From positions 1 through 64,000 of the forward strand of contig NZ_BCSX01000046.1 of the NCBI RefSeq assembly GCF_001570425.1: 64,000 bases of DNA, written 5' to 3'. A model generated the notes under the pieces. That model did no database searches and had not been told where the DNA came from. It saw nothing but the letters and a program-made list of their open reading frames with translations. The translations under genes and the position numbers were made by a program. This stretch comes from Mycolicibacterium brisbanense. Its GTDB lineage: Bacteria; Actinomycetota; Actinomycetes; Mycobacteriales; Mycobacteriaceae. Of this stretch, positions 15,909 through 24,144 are shown one piece after another; the stretch's first letter is position 1, and each line of letters starts with the position of its first letter.

Positions 15909-18235
15909 GATGCCTCCAGGGCCCGGAACACCTCGTCTGTCGAGATCGGGGTGCAGTTGACGTGCAACCCGCCACCGACGGCGTCGTCGACCGCACAGGC
16001 CACCGCCGAGTAGACCGCGATGGTGCCGCTCTCCCCCGCACCCCGCACGCCGATCGGATTGCACGGGGTGTCGACGTGCAGGTGCCGTACCCGCACGCGC
16101 GGCATATCGGTGCTGAGCGGCAAATGGTAGGCGGCGAACGTGGTCGACTGCGGCTGGCCTGACGGCGAATACCGCCATTGCTCGAACAGCGCCCCACCCA
16201 CACCCTGAGCGACCCCACCGATGATCTGTCCCTCGACGATCTTCGGGTTGATCTCGCGGCCGCCTTCGTGCGACACCGCATAGCGCAGCACCTTGACGAT
16301 GCCGGTGCGCGGGTGCACTCCGACGATCACAGCGTGCGCACCCATAGTCCAGGTCACGGTCGGCACCCGGTACACGGCCGTCACGTCGAGTGCGCCACCA
16401 CCCGGCGCGCCGCCGAGAGCAGCACGGGCCAGTTCGGACCAGCTCACGGAATGCTCTGCCGCCACATGGAATCGGCCGTCGGCGTATTGGACGTCGGATT
16501 CGTCGGCGCCGGCCAGCCGCGCAGCTCGCCCGGTGGCCAAAGCGCCGAGTTCGCCGGCGGCCTTGTGCACGGCCGAACCGGCCAGGATCGCCGAGCGGCT
16601 GGCGAACGTGCCGACCCCGTCGGGTAACCGCTCGGTATCGCCGGGGACGTAACAGACCTGCTCCATGGGCACCGCCAACGCTTCGGCGGCCACCTGGGCG
16701 AATACCGTTTCGTGGCCCTGGCCCGCGGACGCCGCACCGGCGGTCACCTCGAACCGCCCGTCGGGCAGCAGCCGGATCCGCGCCGTCTCGTGTGGGCCGC
16801 GACCCGTCGCCTCCAGGTAACAGGACAGCCCGTAACCGATGCGGTACTGCGGATGTGTTGCCGCACAACGGGTCATCTCATCCCGCGGCAGCGAATCGAG
16901 CACCGACTCCAGGCACGCACGGTAGTCGCGGCCGTCGTAGCTGATCGGCACGCCGTCCCGGTACGGGATGGGCCGCGCATAGGGCAGGTCCGCGTCGGTG
17001 AGCAGATTGCGCCGCCTGATCTCGTCGGTCGACAAGCCCAGTTGGGCAGCCGCGGCGTCGAGGCTGCGTTCGAGTGCGAACGTCGCCTCGGGGCGGCCCG
17101 CACCGCGGTACTGCGCCACCAAGGTCTTGTTGGTCAGCGCGGCTCTCCCGGAGATGTCGGCCGCCGGTATGCGGTACGGGCCGAGCAGGTGAATCGCCGT
17201 ATTGGCGATGATGCCTGCGACCCAGAGACTTCCGGCGCCGATGTCCACGACGAAATCGTCGGCCCAGGCCAGGATGTGGCCTTCGGAGTCGAATGCCAGC
17301 CGGGTGCGGTGAATCTGATCGCGACCCTGCGCGCTGGCGACCAGATGCTCCTGACGGTCCTCGACCCAGATCACCCGGTGCCCCGTGCGTCGGGCCAGCA
17401 ACGCGAGCAGAATCTCCTCGCCGTACACGTTGGCCTTGGTGCCGAAACCGCCACCGACGTCGGGCACCGACACCTTGATGTCCTGAGGGGACCAGCCGGT
17501 CACGGCGCAGATGGCATTGCGCACCATGTGCGGAACCTGGGTCGACGTGGTGAGCTCGACGCGCCGCCGCCGCGGGTCGAAATGCGCGAGCACGCCCCGG
17601 CATTCCAGCGGAACGGCCCCGTGCCGATTCATCCGGTAGGTGCCGGTGACCACGTGGGCGGCAGCGGCGAATGCGCGCTCGGGATCACCGAACGAGTACC
17701 GCAGCCGGGCCGCTTCGTTGCCGTCGAGGTGGTCGAACAACACCGGGCTTCCGGGCTCGAGCGCTGCCACCGGATCGGTGACCGCCGGCAGGGCCTCGTA
17801 GTCGACCTCGACGGCTTCCGATGCATCTTCGGCGCAGTACCGGTCCTCGGCGACCACGACGGCGATCGGCTGGCCGACATAGTGCACGCGATCGGACGCG
17901 AGAATCGGCAGCCGCTGTTCGGCCAGGACACACCCGGTGGCGGCAGTGAACTGAGGATCCGGCGTGGTCAGGCTCGGGATGGCCACGCCGCGCAGCCCCA
18001 GGTCGGCGGCGGTGAAAACGCCAACCACACCGGGCATCCGCGTCGCGGCGGCCGCGTCGATCCGGGTGATCGCGGCGTGCGGCTCGCTGGAGCGCACGAA
18101 CACCACGTGGTGCGCGCCCGCGGCGTGATCGGCGACGAACTGCCCGTGTCCGCCCAGCAGCCGCTCGTCCTCGCGGCGCAGCACCGAACTGCCGATGTAG
18201 CCCGGCCTCAATGGAGTCGTTTCTCCCACTGCCAC
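15905..18235 (-). CDS. Molybdenum hydroxylase large (molybdopterin) subunit, 776 aa
   Basis: This is a xanthine-oxidase-family catalytic subunit, which adds a hydroxyl from water to an N-heteroaromatic ring or aldehyde. It begins YIGSSVLRREDERLLGGHGQFVAD, with VGQPIAVVVAE, GGGFGTKANVYGEE, YRGAGRPEATFALER, GQGHET and the active-site Glu735 in GVRGAGESGT. It has the YRGAGRPE form typical of many ring hydroxylases, not the Cys-containing active-site loop of CO dehydrogenase. It overlaps the end of an ABC permease gene by 28 bases, so uptake and hydroxylation are on one mRNA. The substrate is not determined. Confidence 0.92.
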   Translation of the reverse strand: MAVGETTPLRPGYIGSSVLRREDERLLGGHGQFVADHAAGAHHVVFVRSSEPHAAITRIDAAAATRMPGVVGVFTAADLGLRGVAIPSLTTPDPQFTAATGCVLAEQRLPILASDRVHYVGQPIAVVVAEDRYCAEDASEAVEVDYEALPAVTDPVAALEPGSPVLFDHLDGNEAARLRYSFGDPERAFAAAAHVVTGTYRMNRHGAVPLECRGVLAHFDPRRRRVELTTSTQVPHMVRNAICAVTGWSPQDIKVSVPDVGGGFGTKANVYGEEILLALLARRTGHRVIWVEDRQEHLVASAQGRDQIHRTRLAFDSEGHILAWADDFVVDIGAGSLWVAGIIANTAIHLLGPYRIPAADISGRAALTNKTLVAQYRGAGRPEATFALERSLDAAAAQLGLSTDEIRRRNLLTDADLPYARPIPYRDGVPISYDGRDYRACLESVLDSLPRDEMTRCAATHPQYRIGYGLSCYLEATGRGPHETARIRLLPDGRFEVTAGAASAGQGHETVFAQVAAEALAVPMEQVCYVPGDTERLPDGVGTFASRSAILAGSAVHKAAGELGALATGRAARLAGADESDVQYADGRFHVAAEHSVSWSELARAALGGAPGGGALDVTAVYRVPTVTWTMGAHAVIVGVHPRTGIVKVLRYAVSHEGGREINPKIVEGQIIGGVAQGVGGALFEQWRYSPSGQPQSTTFAAYHLPLSTDMPRVRVRHLHVDTPCNPIGVRGAGESGTIAVYSAVACAVDDAVGGGLHVNCTPISTDEVFRALEAS

Positions 18236-18999
18236 AACGCAATCGAGATGCCGAACGAGATCGTGATCAGCAGCATGATCGTGGCGACCATGGACGGGTA
18301 GTCACCGTGGCTGTAGGCCTGCAACACCACCCGGCCCAAGCCCCGCCGGGTGGCGAAGAACTCCGAGAGCACCACGCCGACCACCGCCAGGCTCACCGCG
18401 AGCCGAATGCCGGTCAGCAGGGGACGCCTGATCGCCGGAATGATGATGTGCACCAGCATCTGCCACGCGTTGGCACGTACCGACCGGCCGAGTTTCCAGT
18501 AGACCCGCGGGATCTGCTGAACACCGGTGGACACGTTGATAAGCACCGGGAACAACGCAAACAGCACACCCATGACGACCTTGGACCCGGTCAGGCTGAA
18601 GATCGGCAGCAGCACCGGGTACAGCACGATCTTCGGAATGCCGTTGAGCATGATCAGCATTGGTTCGAAGAGCACCCGCAGCCGCTCCGAAAGCCCCAAC
18701 ACCAGCCCCAGGCCCCCGCCGATCGCGGTTCCGATGACGAAAGCCAGGAACACCGATTGCGCGGTGACCCGCAGATCGAACAGGTACGCCGGGTCCGAGA
18801 GGTTGCCGATCAGCACGCCCATGGTCTGGACGGGTGACGGGATCACGAACGTGAGGTCGGAGAACACCTCCCACACGATCGCCACCACCACCGCGAGCAA
18901 TGTGGCACCCAGCGCCTGGTTGCCCAACAGCGCACGCAATCGCCGCGTCGTCGACCCGGTCTTCGTTGGCGCCGTGGTCTTCTCCACGGTCGAGGTCAT
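18208..18999 (-). CDS. ABC transporter permease (NitT/TauT family), 263 aa
   Basis: This is an inner-membrane permease of the SsuC/TauC type with about six transmembrane segments. The coupling loop is clear: RANAWQMLVHIIIPAIRRPLLTG. The ATG at 18999 overlaps the stop of the other permease (ATGA). The cluster encodes two different permeases, so the transporter is probably a heterodimer. NitT/TauT systems import nitrate, sulfonates, pyrimidine precursors and related small anions. Here the cargo is presumably the island's substrate. Confidence 0.9.
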   Translation of the reverse strand: MTSTVEKTTAPTKTGSTTRRLRALLGNQALGATLLAVVVAIVWEVFSDLTFVIPSPVQTMGVLIGNLSDPAYLFDLRVTAQSVFLAFVIGTAIGGGLGLVLGLSERLRVLFEPMLIMLNGIPKIVLYPVLLPIFSLTGSKVVMGVLFALFPVLINVSTGVQQIPRVYWKLGRSVRANAWQMLVHIIIPAIRRPLLTGIRLAVSLAVVGVVLSEFFATRRGLGRVVLQAYSHGDYPSMVATIMLLITISFGISIALWQWEKRLH

Positions 19000-19847
19000 C
19001 GGTTCCTCCCCCGCAGCAGGATGCGTTCCACCAGGGCCAGCAGCACGGTGAGGATGCACGAGAGCACCAGCACCACGGCGATGTAGGCGAACATCTCGTT
19101 GTTGTCGAAGATCTCGTACAGGTAGCGGATGCGGTACCCCAGGCCGGCCTGCGCGGTGGTGAACTCCATCGCGATGGTGCCGATCAACGCGTAGACCACC
19201 GCGAGCCGCAGTCCTGCGACGATGAACGGCCCTGCCGCGGGAATCGCGATCGCGAACAGGGTCTGTCGTGGGGAAGCCTTGAGGGAACGGGCCAGTTTGA
19301 GGTACACCGGCGGCATCGAGTTGAGCCCGACCGCGGTGTTGAGTGCCATCGGAATCGCCGCCATGACGGTCGCCAGGATGATCACCGACGTGGCGTTGAT
19401 GCCGACCAGGACGATCATCACCGGATAGAACAGCACGAGCGGCACCGCATAGAACGAGACCAGGTACGGCTCGAAGATCCGCCCCACCGCGGGCACTTTC
19501 CAGAAGACCAGGCCCGCCGCGAAACCCAACAGGCTGCCGAACACGATCGAGAACGCCACCTCGACACCGGTACGGGCGGCGTCGTCCCAGAACTGCGGTT
19601 GCCCCAGCAGCCGGCCCAACTCGGCCAGGATCACCGACGGTGCGGGCAGGACGCGATCGCTCCACCACCCGGCCTTGGCACCGATCTCGGCGAACACCAG
19701 GAACGCGACGATCAGCACGACGGTCGAGATGCCGCTCAACGCGAAGTTGCCCAGCCTGCGTCCGCGCCGCGCGGGATGCGGCCGGCCGGGATCGGGTGTC
19801 ATCGTCTCGGTGGGCAGGTCGTCTTGTGCCACATAGGAAGTCGTCAC
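18996..19847 (-). CDS. ABC transporter permease (NitT/TauT family), 283 aa
   Basis: This is the second permease of the importer. It has a cytoplasmic N-terminal stretch, then about six membrane segments and the EAA-like coupling loop RSLKASPRQTLFAIAIPAAGPFIVAGLRLA. The GTG at 19847 overlaps the TGA of the ATPase gene (GTGA), the same junction type as elsewhere in this operon. An ATG 15 codons downstream is an alternative start. Confidence 0.9.
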   Translation of the reverse strand: MTTSYVAQDDLPTETMTPDPGRPHPARRGRRLGNFALSGISTVVLIVAFLVFAEIGAKAGWWSDRVLPAPSVILAELGRLLGQPQFWDDAARTGVEVAFSIVFGSLLGFAAGLVFWKVPAVGRIFEPYLVSFYAVPLVLFYPVMIVLVGINATSVIILATVMAAIPMALNTAVGLNSMPPVYLKLARSLKASPRQTLFAIAIPAAGPFIVAGLRLAVVYALIGTIAMEFTTAQAGLGYRIRYLYEIFDNNEMFAYIAVVLVLSCILTVLLALVERILLRGRNR

Positions 19848-20644
19848 GCGGTGGCGGCCTCCTGCTGCTTGAACCCGCGCATCGATTCGGCCTGCAGCGA
19901 AGTCCAGATCCGGTTCTGCAGCTTGTTGAACTCGGGCGTGGAGACCATGCCTGCGTCGCGTTCGTCGGGCAGGTCGATGTCGACGACGTCGATGATCGAC
20001 CCCGGCCGGTACGACATCACCCACACCTGCTGGGACAGCAGGATGGCTTCGGAGATGTCGTGGGTCACGAACACGATGGTCTGGTGGGTGCGGGCCCAGA
20101 TCTGGCGGACCTCGGCGCCGAGGAACAGCCGGGTCTGCTGGTCGAGCGCGGCGAACGGCTCGTCCATGAGCACCACTTCGGGCTGCACGGCGAGTGTGCG
20201 GGCCAGCGCGACCCGTTGCCGCATGCCGCCGGAAAGCATCGAAGGATAAGACTTTTCGAAGCCGCCCAGGCCCACGAGTTCGATGGCGTCCTTCGCGCGC
20301 TGACGACGGGCGGCCTTGTCGGTGCCGATCATCTCCATCGCGAAGGCCACGTTCTCCTCGACGGTGCGCCATGGCAGTGTCGAATCTTCTTGGAACACCA
20401 CACCGATCGTGGGATCAGGCCCGGCCACCGGTTTACCGGCGACCCGCACCTGGCCCGTGGAGGCTTTCTGCAACCCCGAGATCACCGCCAGCAGCGTGGA
20501 TTTACCGCATCCGCTCGGCCCGACGATGGACACGAAGCTGGAGTGCGGTACGTGCTGGGTGATGTCGGTTACCGCCGTGACTTTGCCTGCAGGGGCGTCG
20601 AAGACGACGGATACGTCCTCGATCCGGATGCCGTCATGATCCAT
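19844..20644 (-). CDS. ABC transporter ATP-binding protein (TauB/SsuB type), 266 aa
   Basis: This is the ATPase of the importer: Walker A GPSGCGKST, Q-loop VFQEDSTLPW, signature LSGGMRQRVALARTL, Walker B VVLMDEPFAALD and the H-loop VTHD. The FQE.D.LPWRTV block is characteristic of the nitrate/sulfonate/taurine group. It begins 33 bases after the substrate-binding protein and is coupled to the first permease. Confidence 0.94.
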   Translation of the reverse strand: MDHDGIRIEDVSVVFDAPAGKVTAVTDITQHVPHSSFVSIVGPSGCGKSTLLAVISGLQKASTGQVRVAGKPVAGPDPTIGVVFQEDSTLPWRTVEENVAFAMEMIGTDKAARRQRAKDAIELVGLGGFEKSYPSMLSGGMRQRVALARTLAVQPEVVLMDEPFAALDQQTRLFLGAEVRQIWARTHQTIVFVTHDISEAILLSQQVWVMSYRPGSIIDVVDIDLPDERDAGMVSTPEFNKLQNRIWTSLQAESMRGFKQQEAATA

Positions 20645-20677
20645 GGGTGCGCCTCTTCCGCTAGCTGGCTGTCTGGT

Positions 20678-21658
20678 TCAGAACTTCGCCCGCGCGGCGT
20701 CGGGCAGGTACTGCTGGTCGAGCGTGGCGGCCCAGTCGATGGGCTGCGAGATCTGACCGGCACCCACCATCAACTCCGACAGGTTGGTCAGGCCTGCGGT
20801 GTCGACCGTCAGGGTGTATCCCTTGGCCAGGTCCGGGTTGCTCTTGAACGCCGACTTCATCACCTCGGGACTGACCCCGACGAGCGGTGCGATGGTCGCC
20901 GCGGCGTCGTCCGGGTTGGCGACCAGCCACTCGTTGAGTCGGTTGACGACAGTGAAGAAGTCGCGGATGTTGTCCGGGTTCTTCTCGGCATAATCGGTGT
21001 TGACCGCGACCAGGTCGGCGGGCAGGTCGCCGACGACGTCGCGCGAATTCACCAGTACCTCAGCGTGATCCGAGGCCTGCTTGGCCGCGATGAACGGCTG
21101 CATGGCCCACCCGGCCGTGATCTGGCCGGCCTTGGCCGCGGTCCAGTTGTCCCCCATCGGGCCGACCGCCTGCGACTTGACGTTGAGCTTGCGTTCCAGA
21201 CCCTTGACGATCAGTTCGGTCGAGGATCCCGCCGAACTGAAGCCGAGGGTGGCCCCTTCGAGTTTCCGTCCGGGCGGGGAGATCCACGAGAAGTCGTTCA
21301 TCTGGAACCACGGCGCAACGACCTTGAGCTTCGAATTCGGTTGCCGTGCAGCGAGAATGACCGAGCTGTTGCCCGCGATGGCCATATCCGCATCGCCGCT
21401 GGTGACGACCCGCAGGGTGTTCCCGCCGCCGCCGCCCGAGTAGAGATCGACGTTGAGGCCCTGTTCCTTGAACCAGCCCTTGTCGATCCCGACCTGCAGG
21501 ATCGCCATGAACGGCAGGCTGTCGACGCCGGTGGCCGAGATGCTCAACGCGTCGGTGCCACCGCCTGCGGGACCGGCGGATTCGTCGGCGCAGGCCGTCA
21601 TCCCGACGATTACGGCGGCAGCCGTACACGCAGCAAAAACCTTGGGAAACCACGCCAT
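20678..21658 (-). CDS. Substrate-binding lipoprotein of NitT/TauT ABC importer, 326 aa
   Basis: This is a periplasm-facing lipoprotein that captures the cargo. It has a signal peptide with a lipobox (GMTA before Cys23), then LSISATGVDSLPFMAILQVGIDKGWFKEQGLNVDLY, the classical start of the SsuA/NMT1-type fold. GGGNTLRVVTSGDADMAIAG follows. The ATG at 21658 has GGAGG nine bases upstream. It is the first gene of an eight-gene unit (binding protein, ATPase, two permeases, hydroxylase subunits L, M and S, FUSC-like). A strong promoter overlapped by the GntR-type operator lies just upstream. Confidence 0.92.
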   Translation of the reverse strand: MAWFPKVFAACTAAAVIVGMTACADESAGPAGGGTDALSISATGVDSLPFMAILQVGIDKGWFKEQGLNVDLYSGGGGGNTLRVVTSGDADMAIAGNSSVILAARQPNSKLKVVAPWFQMNDFSWISPPGRKLEGATLGFSSAGSSTELIVKGLERKLNVKSQAVGPMGDNWTAAKAGQITAGWAMQPFIAAKQASDHAEVLVNSRDVVGDLPADLVAVNTDYAEKNPDNIRDFFTVVNRLNEWLVANPDDAAATIAPLVGVSPEVMKSAFKSNPDLAKGYTLTVDTAGLTNLSELMVGAGQISQPIDWAATLDQQYLPDAARAKF

Positions 21659-21684
21659 CCGACACAACCTCCGGCCGTTGAATA

Positions 21685-21701
21685 TTGGATACACTATACG
21701 A
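21685..21701. promoter_or_regulatory. Operator copy 2 of the island's GntR regulon
   Basis: The site reads TTGGATA-CAC-TATACGA. It covers the -10 element of the promoter of the transporter-hydroxylase operon, which is the position expected of a repressor site. It is flanked by AATA and AATT. Confidence 0.78.
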
Positions 21702-21721
21702 ATTACTGTGATCTAGGTCAA
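21693..21721 (-). promoter_or_regulatory. Sigma-A-like promoter of the transporter-hydroxylase operon
   Basis: On the minus strand TTGACC (21716-21721) and TATAGT (21693-21698) are separated by exactly 17 bases, near the housekeeping consensus. The -35 overlaps the stop codon of the upstream 92-aa gene. Operator copy 2 overlaps the -10. A transcription start near 21686 is inferred. Confidence 0.75.
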
Positions 21722-21996
21722 TGTTTTCCGGTGTTCGCGCGCCCCGTGACCCTCGACAGCAACCCCGCCAGTTCGAGCCCTACCGCCACGCCTACGAGCG
21801 CCGCGGCCGCCGCGAATCGGCCACCGCCGACTGGCGCCGACGCGTCGGACGCCGTGGCGGGCAGAGCACTCGCCTGTTGCACACCCGTCTGTACGCCGTC
21901 GGCGGGAGTGAGTGCCCGCTTCAACGCGGGCGGTGCGCCCGGTACCGCGCTTCCCGGCGCGGGATACGTCCGTGCGGCGCGGGCCACGTCAGGCAT
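21718..21996 (-). CDS. Small putative membrane-anchored protein, 92 aa
   Basis: No family was recognised. The N-terminal two thirds are rich in Ala, Pro, Thr and Ser. One hydrophobic helix (FAAAAALVGVAVGLELAGLL) lies near the C-terminus and is followed by a basic end. The ATG at 21996 overlaps the LLM oxidoreductase gene by 8 bases, so it should be translated from the same mRNA. The design resembles the C-terminal anchor of the CoxG-like protein encoded on the other strand. It may tether an enzyme of the pathway, which is speculation. Confidence 0.6.
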   Translation of the reverse strand: MPDVARAARTYPAPGSAVPGAPPALKRALTPADGVQTGVQQASALPATASDASAPVGGGRFAAAAALVGVAVGLELAGLLSRVTGRANTGKH

Positions 21997-22984
21997 GACC
22001 GCCGACGATCTCGGCGAAGGTGCGGATGGTCGGAGCCCGGCTCTCCCCCGGCCGCACGAACGGCACGATCGACACCTGGTCGACGCCGAGCACCTCGATC
22101 TCCTTGAGTCGCTGGGCACACTCGTCCGGCGTGCCGGCCAGTGCGAACAGATCCACCAACTCGTCGGGTACCAGATCTGCGTGCGACGCTTCGGTGTTCA
22201 TGTGCTGGTAGTAATCGTAGGAGTCCCGGATCCGGTCGATCGCCTGCTCGAGCGACGGCTCGACCTTGGCGGGCAACGGGCGGATCGCGACGCGAGATAC
22301 ATGCGCGCGCACCAGATCTCGGGCCTTGGTGCGGTCTTCGTCGATCGCGGTCGGCGTCCACAGCACGATGTGGATGTCATCGAGCGTGCGACCGCTCTCG
22401 GCGGCACCCGCTTCGATGGTCGCCAGGGCGGCTTCGATGAAGCGCGGCGCGGTACCGACGAGGACGATCACGCCATCGGCAATGCGCCCGGACATCCGCA
22501 GGATCTTCGGTGCGGATGCCGCGATGTAGATCGGTATGTTCATCGGCTCGGTCACGTAGTTCAGGTGGTATTCGGCGCCGCTGGTCGGCTCCACCACCTT
22601 CTCACCTTTGAAGAGCGCACGGAGGTCGACGATCGACTGCTCCAGCTCAGCGAGCTTGAGCGGCGTGAGGCCCATGGTCCGCAAGGATGAATCGCCGGTC
22701 CCGATCCCCAGCGCCACGCGACCACCGGTGAACTCCGCGAGTGTCGCCCAGGTGGACGCGAGCAGCGACGGATGCCGGGTCACCGCGTTGGTCACGCCGG
22801 TGCCGAAGACGATGCGCTCGGTGCCGACCGCCGCGGCCCCCATGACGGTCGACGACTCTCGCCAGATGTTCTGCGAGTCACCGAACCACACGTTGTCGTA
22901 GCCGAGCGATTCGCTCAGCTTGACGTACTCGCACATGGCGCCCACCGGTTCGGTCGGGAACAGACCGACCCCTTTGCTCAGCAC
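21989..22984 (-). CDS. LLM-class flavin/F420-dependent oxidoreductase, 331 aa
   Basis: This is a TIM-barrel oxidoreductase of the luciferase-like superfamily, of the type of methylene-tetrahydromethanopterin reductase. Visible are GYDNVWFGDSQ, ERIVFGTGVTNAVTRHPSLLASTWATLAEFTGGRVALGIGTGDSS, PIYIAASAPKILRMSGRIADGVI and a C-terminal AGTPDECAQRLKE. Mycobacterial members mostly use F420, but FMN cannot be excluded. The GTG start has AGGAGG six bases upstream. It is divergent from the CoxG-like gene, with a perfect GntR-type operator between them. It is a candidate for the reductive ring step of the pathway. Confidence 0.87.
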   Translation of the reverse strand: MLSKGVGLFPTEPVGAMCEYVKLSESLGYDNVWFGDSQNIWRESSTVMGAAAVGTERIVFGTGVTNAVTRHPSLLASTWATLAEFTGGRVALGIGTGDSSLRTMGLTPLKLAELEQSIVDLRALFKGEKVVEPTSGAEYHLNYVTEPMNIPIYIAASAPKILRMSGRIADGVIVLVGTAPRFIEAALATIEAGAAESGRTLDDIHIVLWTPTAIDEDRTKARDLVRAHVSRVAIRPLPAKVEPSLEQAIDRIRDSYDYYQHMNTEASHADLVPDELVDLFALAGTPDECAQRLKEIEVLGVDQVSIVPFVRPGESRAPTIRTFAEIVGGHA

Positions 22985-23005
22985 TATCGACCTCCTGGGC
23001 CTACG

Positions 23006-23022
23006 TTGGATATCGTATCCAA
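23006..23022. promoter_or_regulatory. Operator copy 3 of the island's GntR regulon (perfect inverted repeat)
   Basis: The site reads TTGGATA-TCG-TATCCAA, arms of 7 bp with no mismatch and a 3-base centre. It lies between the divergent LLM oxidoreductase and CoxG-like genes, so one site may control both. On the minus strand TACGAT within it could be a -10 with TGAACC 17 bases upstream. Confidence 0.8.
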
Positions 23023-23096
23023 TCGTAAGGGTGCGGTTCAGGTCACACAACCGCAACCAGATGCGCGGACCGGTCGAGGAGAGGACACAAATCGTC

Positions 23097-23675
23097 ATGC
23101 AACTGGTCAACGAGTTCACCGTCGATGCGCCGCTCGATGTCGCGTGGGCAGCACTGACCGACATACCGCGCGTCGTCGGATGCATCCCCGGCGCCGAACT
23201 CGAAGGCCACGAGGGTGAGGACTACCGGGCGCGGGTCGCGGTCAAGGTCGGTCCGGTGGGCCTCACGCTGGCGGGCACGGCAACCGTGGTGAGCCGCGAC
23301 GACACCGCACATCAGATGGTGGTGCGCGGCGCCGCCCGTGATCGCACGGGTAACGGCTCGGCAGAGGCGACCGTCACGATGTCGGTCCGCGACGGTGGCG
23401 GCCACGCCCAGGTCACGGTGCGGACCGACCTCGAACTCGGCGGCCGCATCGCCCAATTCGGCAGTGGCGTCATCTCGCAGGTCGCCAACCGCATCATCGG
23501 GCAATTCGTCCGTAGGCTCAACTCGCTGATCGCACCGGCGGAGCAACCGTCAGCCGTGCACCAGCCCGCTCAGCGGCGTACCGGTGAAAACGACTGGCTG
23601 ACAATCGCATTGATGGCCCTGGCCGGCGTTGCCCTGGGGTTGGCCGTCGGGCGCACCGCCGAGCGGCTGGCCTGA
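23097..23675 (+). CDS. CoxG-like SRPBCC protein with C-terminal membrane anchor, 192 aa
   Basis: The N-terminal 150 residues match the CoxG/carbon-monoxide-dehydrogenase-subunit-G family: FTVDAPLDVAWAALTDIPRVVGCIPGAELEG, then VGPVGLTLAGTATVV. One hydrophobic helix (IALMALAGVALGLAVG) is at the C-terminus. In carbon-monoxide-oxidising bacteria CoxG anchors the molybdenum enzyme to the membrane. Here it is probably the partner of the Mo hydroxylase although it is encoded on the opposite strand. ATG 23097 follows a GGAGAGG-like stretch; an ATG at 23061 is an alternative. Confidence 0.85.
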   Translation: MQLVNEFTVDAPLDVAWAALTDIPRVVGCIPGAELEGHEGEDYRARVAVKVGPVGLTLAGTATVVSRDDTAHQMVVRGAARDRTGNGSAEATVTMSVRDGGGHAQVTVRTDLELGGRIAQFGSGVISQVANRIIGQFVRRLNSLIAPAEQPSAVHQPAQRRTGENDWLTIALMALAGVALGLAVGRTAERLA

Positions 23676-23685
23676 TCCGGGCCGG

Positions 23686-24144
23686 CTAGCGCACGCCGGC
23701 GACGAGTTCCAATTCCACGCACGCGCCACCGGGCAACGATGCCACCCCGATCGCCGTGCGGGCGTGCGCGCCGCAGTCCTCACCGAACACCTCGATCAAG
23801 AACTCGGAGGCACCGTCGATGACCGCCGGATGCGCGTCGAAATCGGGCCTCGCCCGGACGTAACCACGCAGGTGCACCAGCGCCGTCACCGCCTGCAGCC
23901 CGACCGCCGCGTCGATCGCGGCAATCAGATTCAGCGCCGCGTAACGGGCTTGGGCCCGAGCCTGTTCGAGCGTGACGTCGTCACCCACGACGCCCACAGC
24001 ACCCGGATCTGCGGGGCGCCGCGCCGTCGAACCCGAGATCCAGAGTTGGTCACCGCAACGCCGGCTCGGGAAATACGCACCTTTGGGTTTCGGCGGCGAC
24101 GGCATCTCGAAACCCAACGCCGCGAGGCGATCCCGCGGGCTCAC
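23686..24144 (-). CDS. RidA/YjgF-family protein (enamine/imine deaminase-like), 152 aa
   Basis: RidA proteins hydrolyse reactive enamines/imines to ketones and ammonia. The family fold is seen in QLWISGSTA, LEQARAQARYAALNLIAAIDAAVG, and a C-terminal ARTAIGVASLPGGACVELELVA. The catalytic Arg is expected at Arg129 (HART). The GTG at 24144 overlaps the GntR stop (GTGA), so it is made with the regulator. An enamine-handling enzyme fits a pathway in which an enamide ring is opened. Its acceptor specificity is unknown. Confidence 0.87.
   Translation of the reverse strand: MSPRDRLAALGFEMPSPPKPKGAYFPSRRCGDQLWISGSTARRPADPGAVGVVGDDVTLEQARAQARYAALNLIAAIDAAVGLQAVTALVHLRGYVRARPDFDAHPAVIDGASEFLIEVFGEDCGAHARTAIGVASLPGGACVELELVAGVR

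Noticed and set aside
19640..22690. A 1016-codon open frame on the plus strand
   Set aside because: It is antisense to the ABC transporter, binding protein and LLM genes, each with clear motifs. Composition and lack of domains mark it as a shadow.
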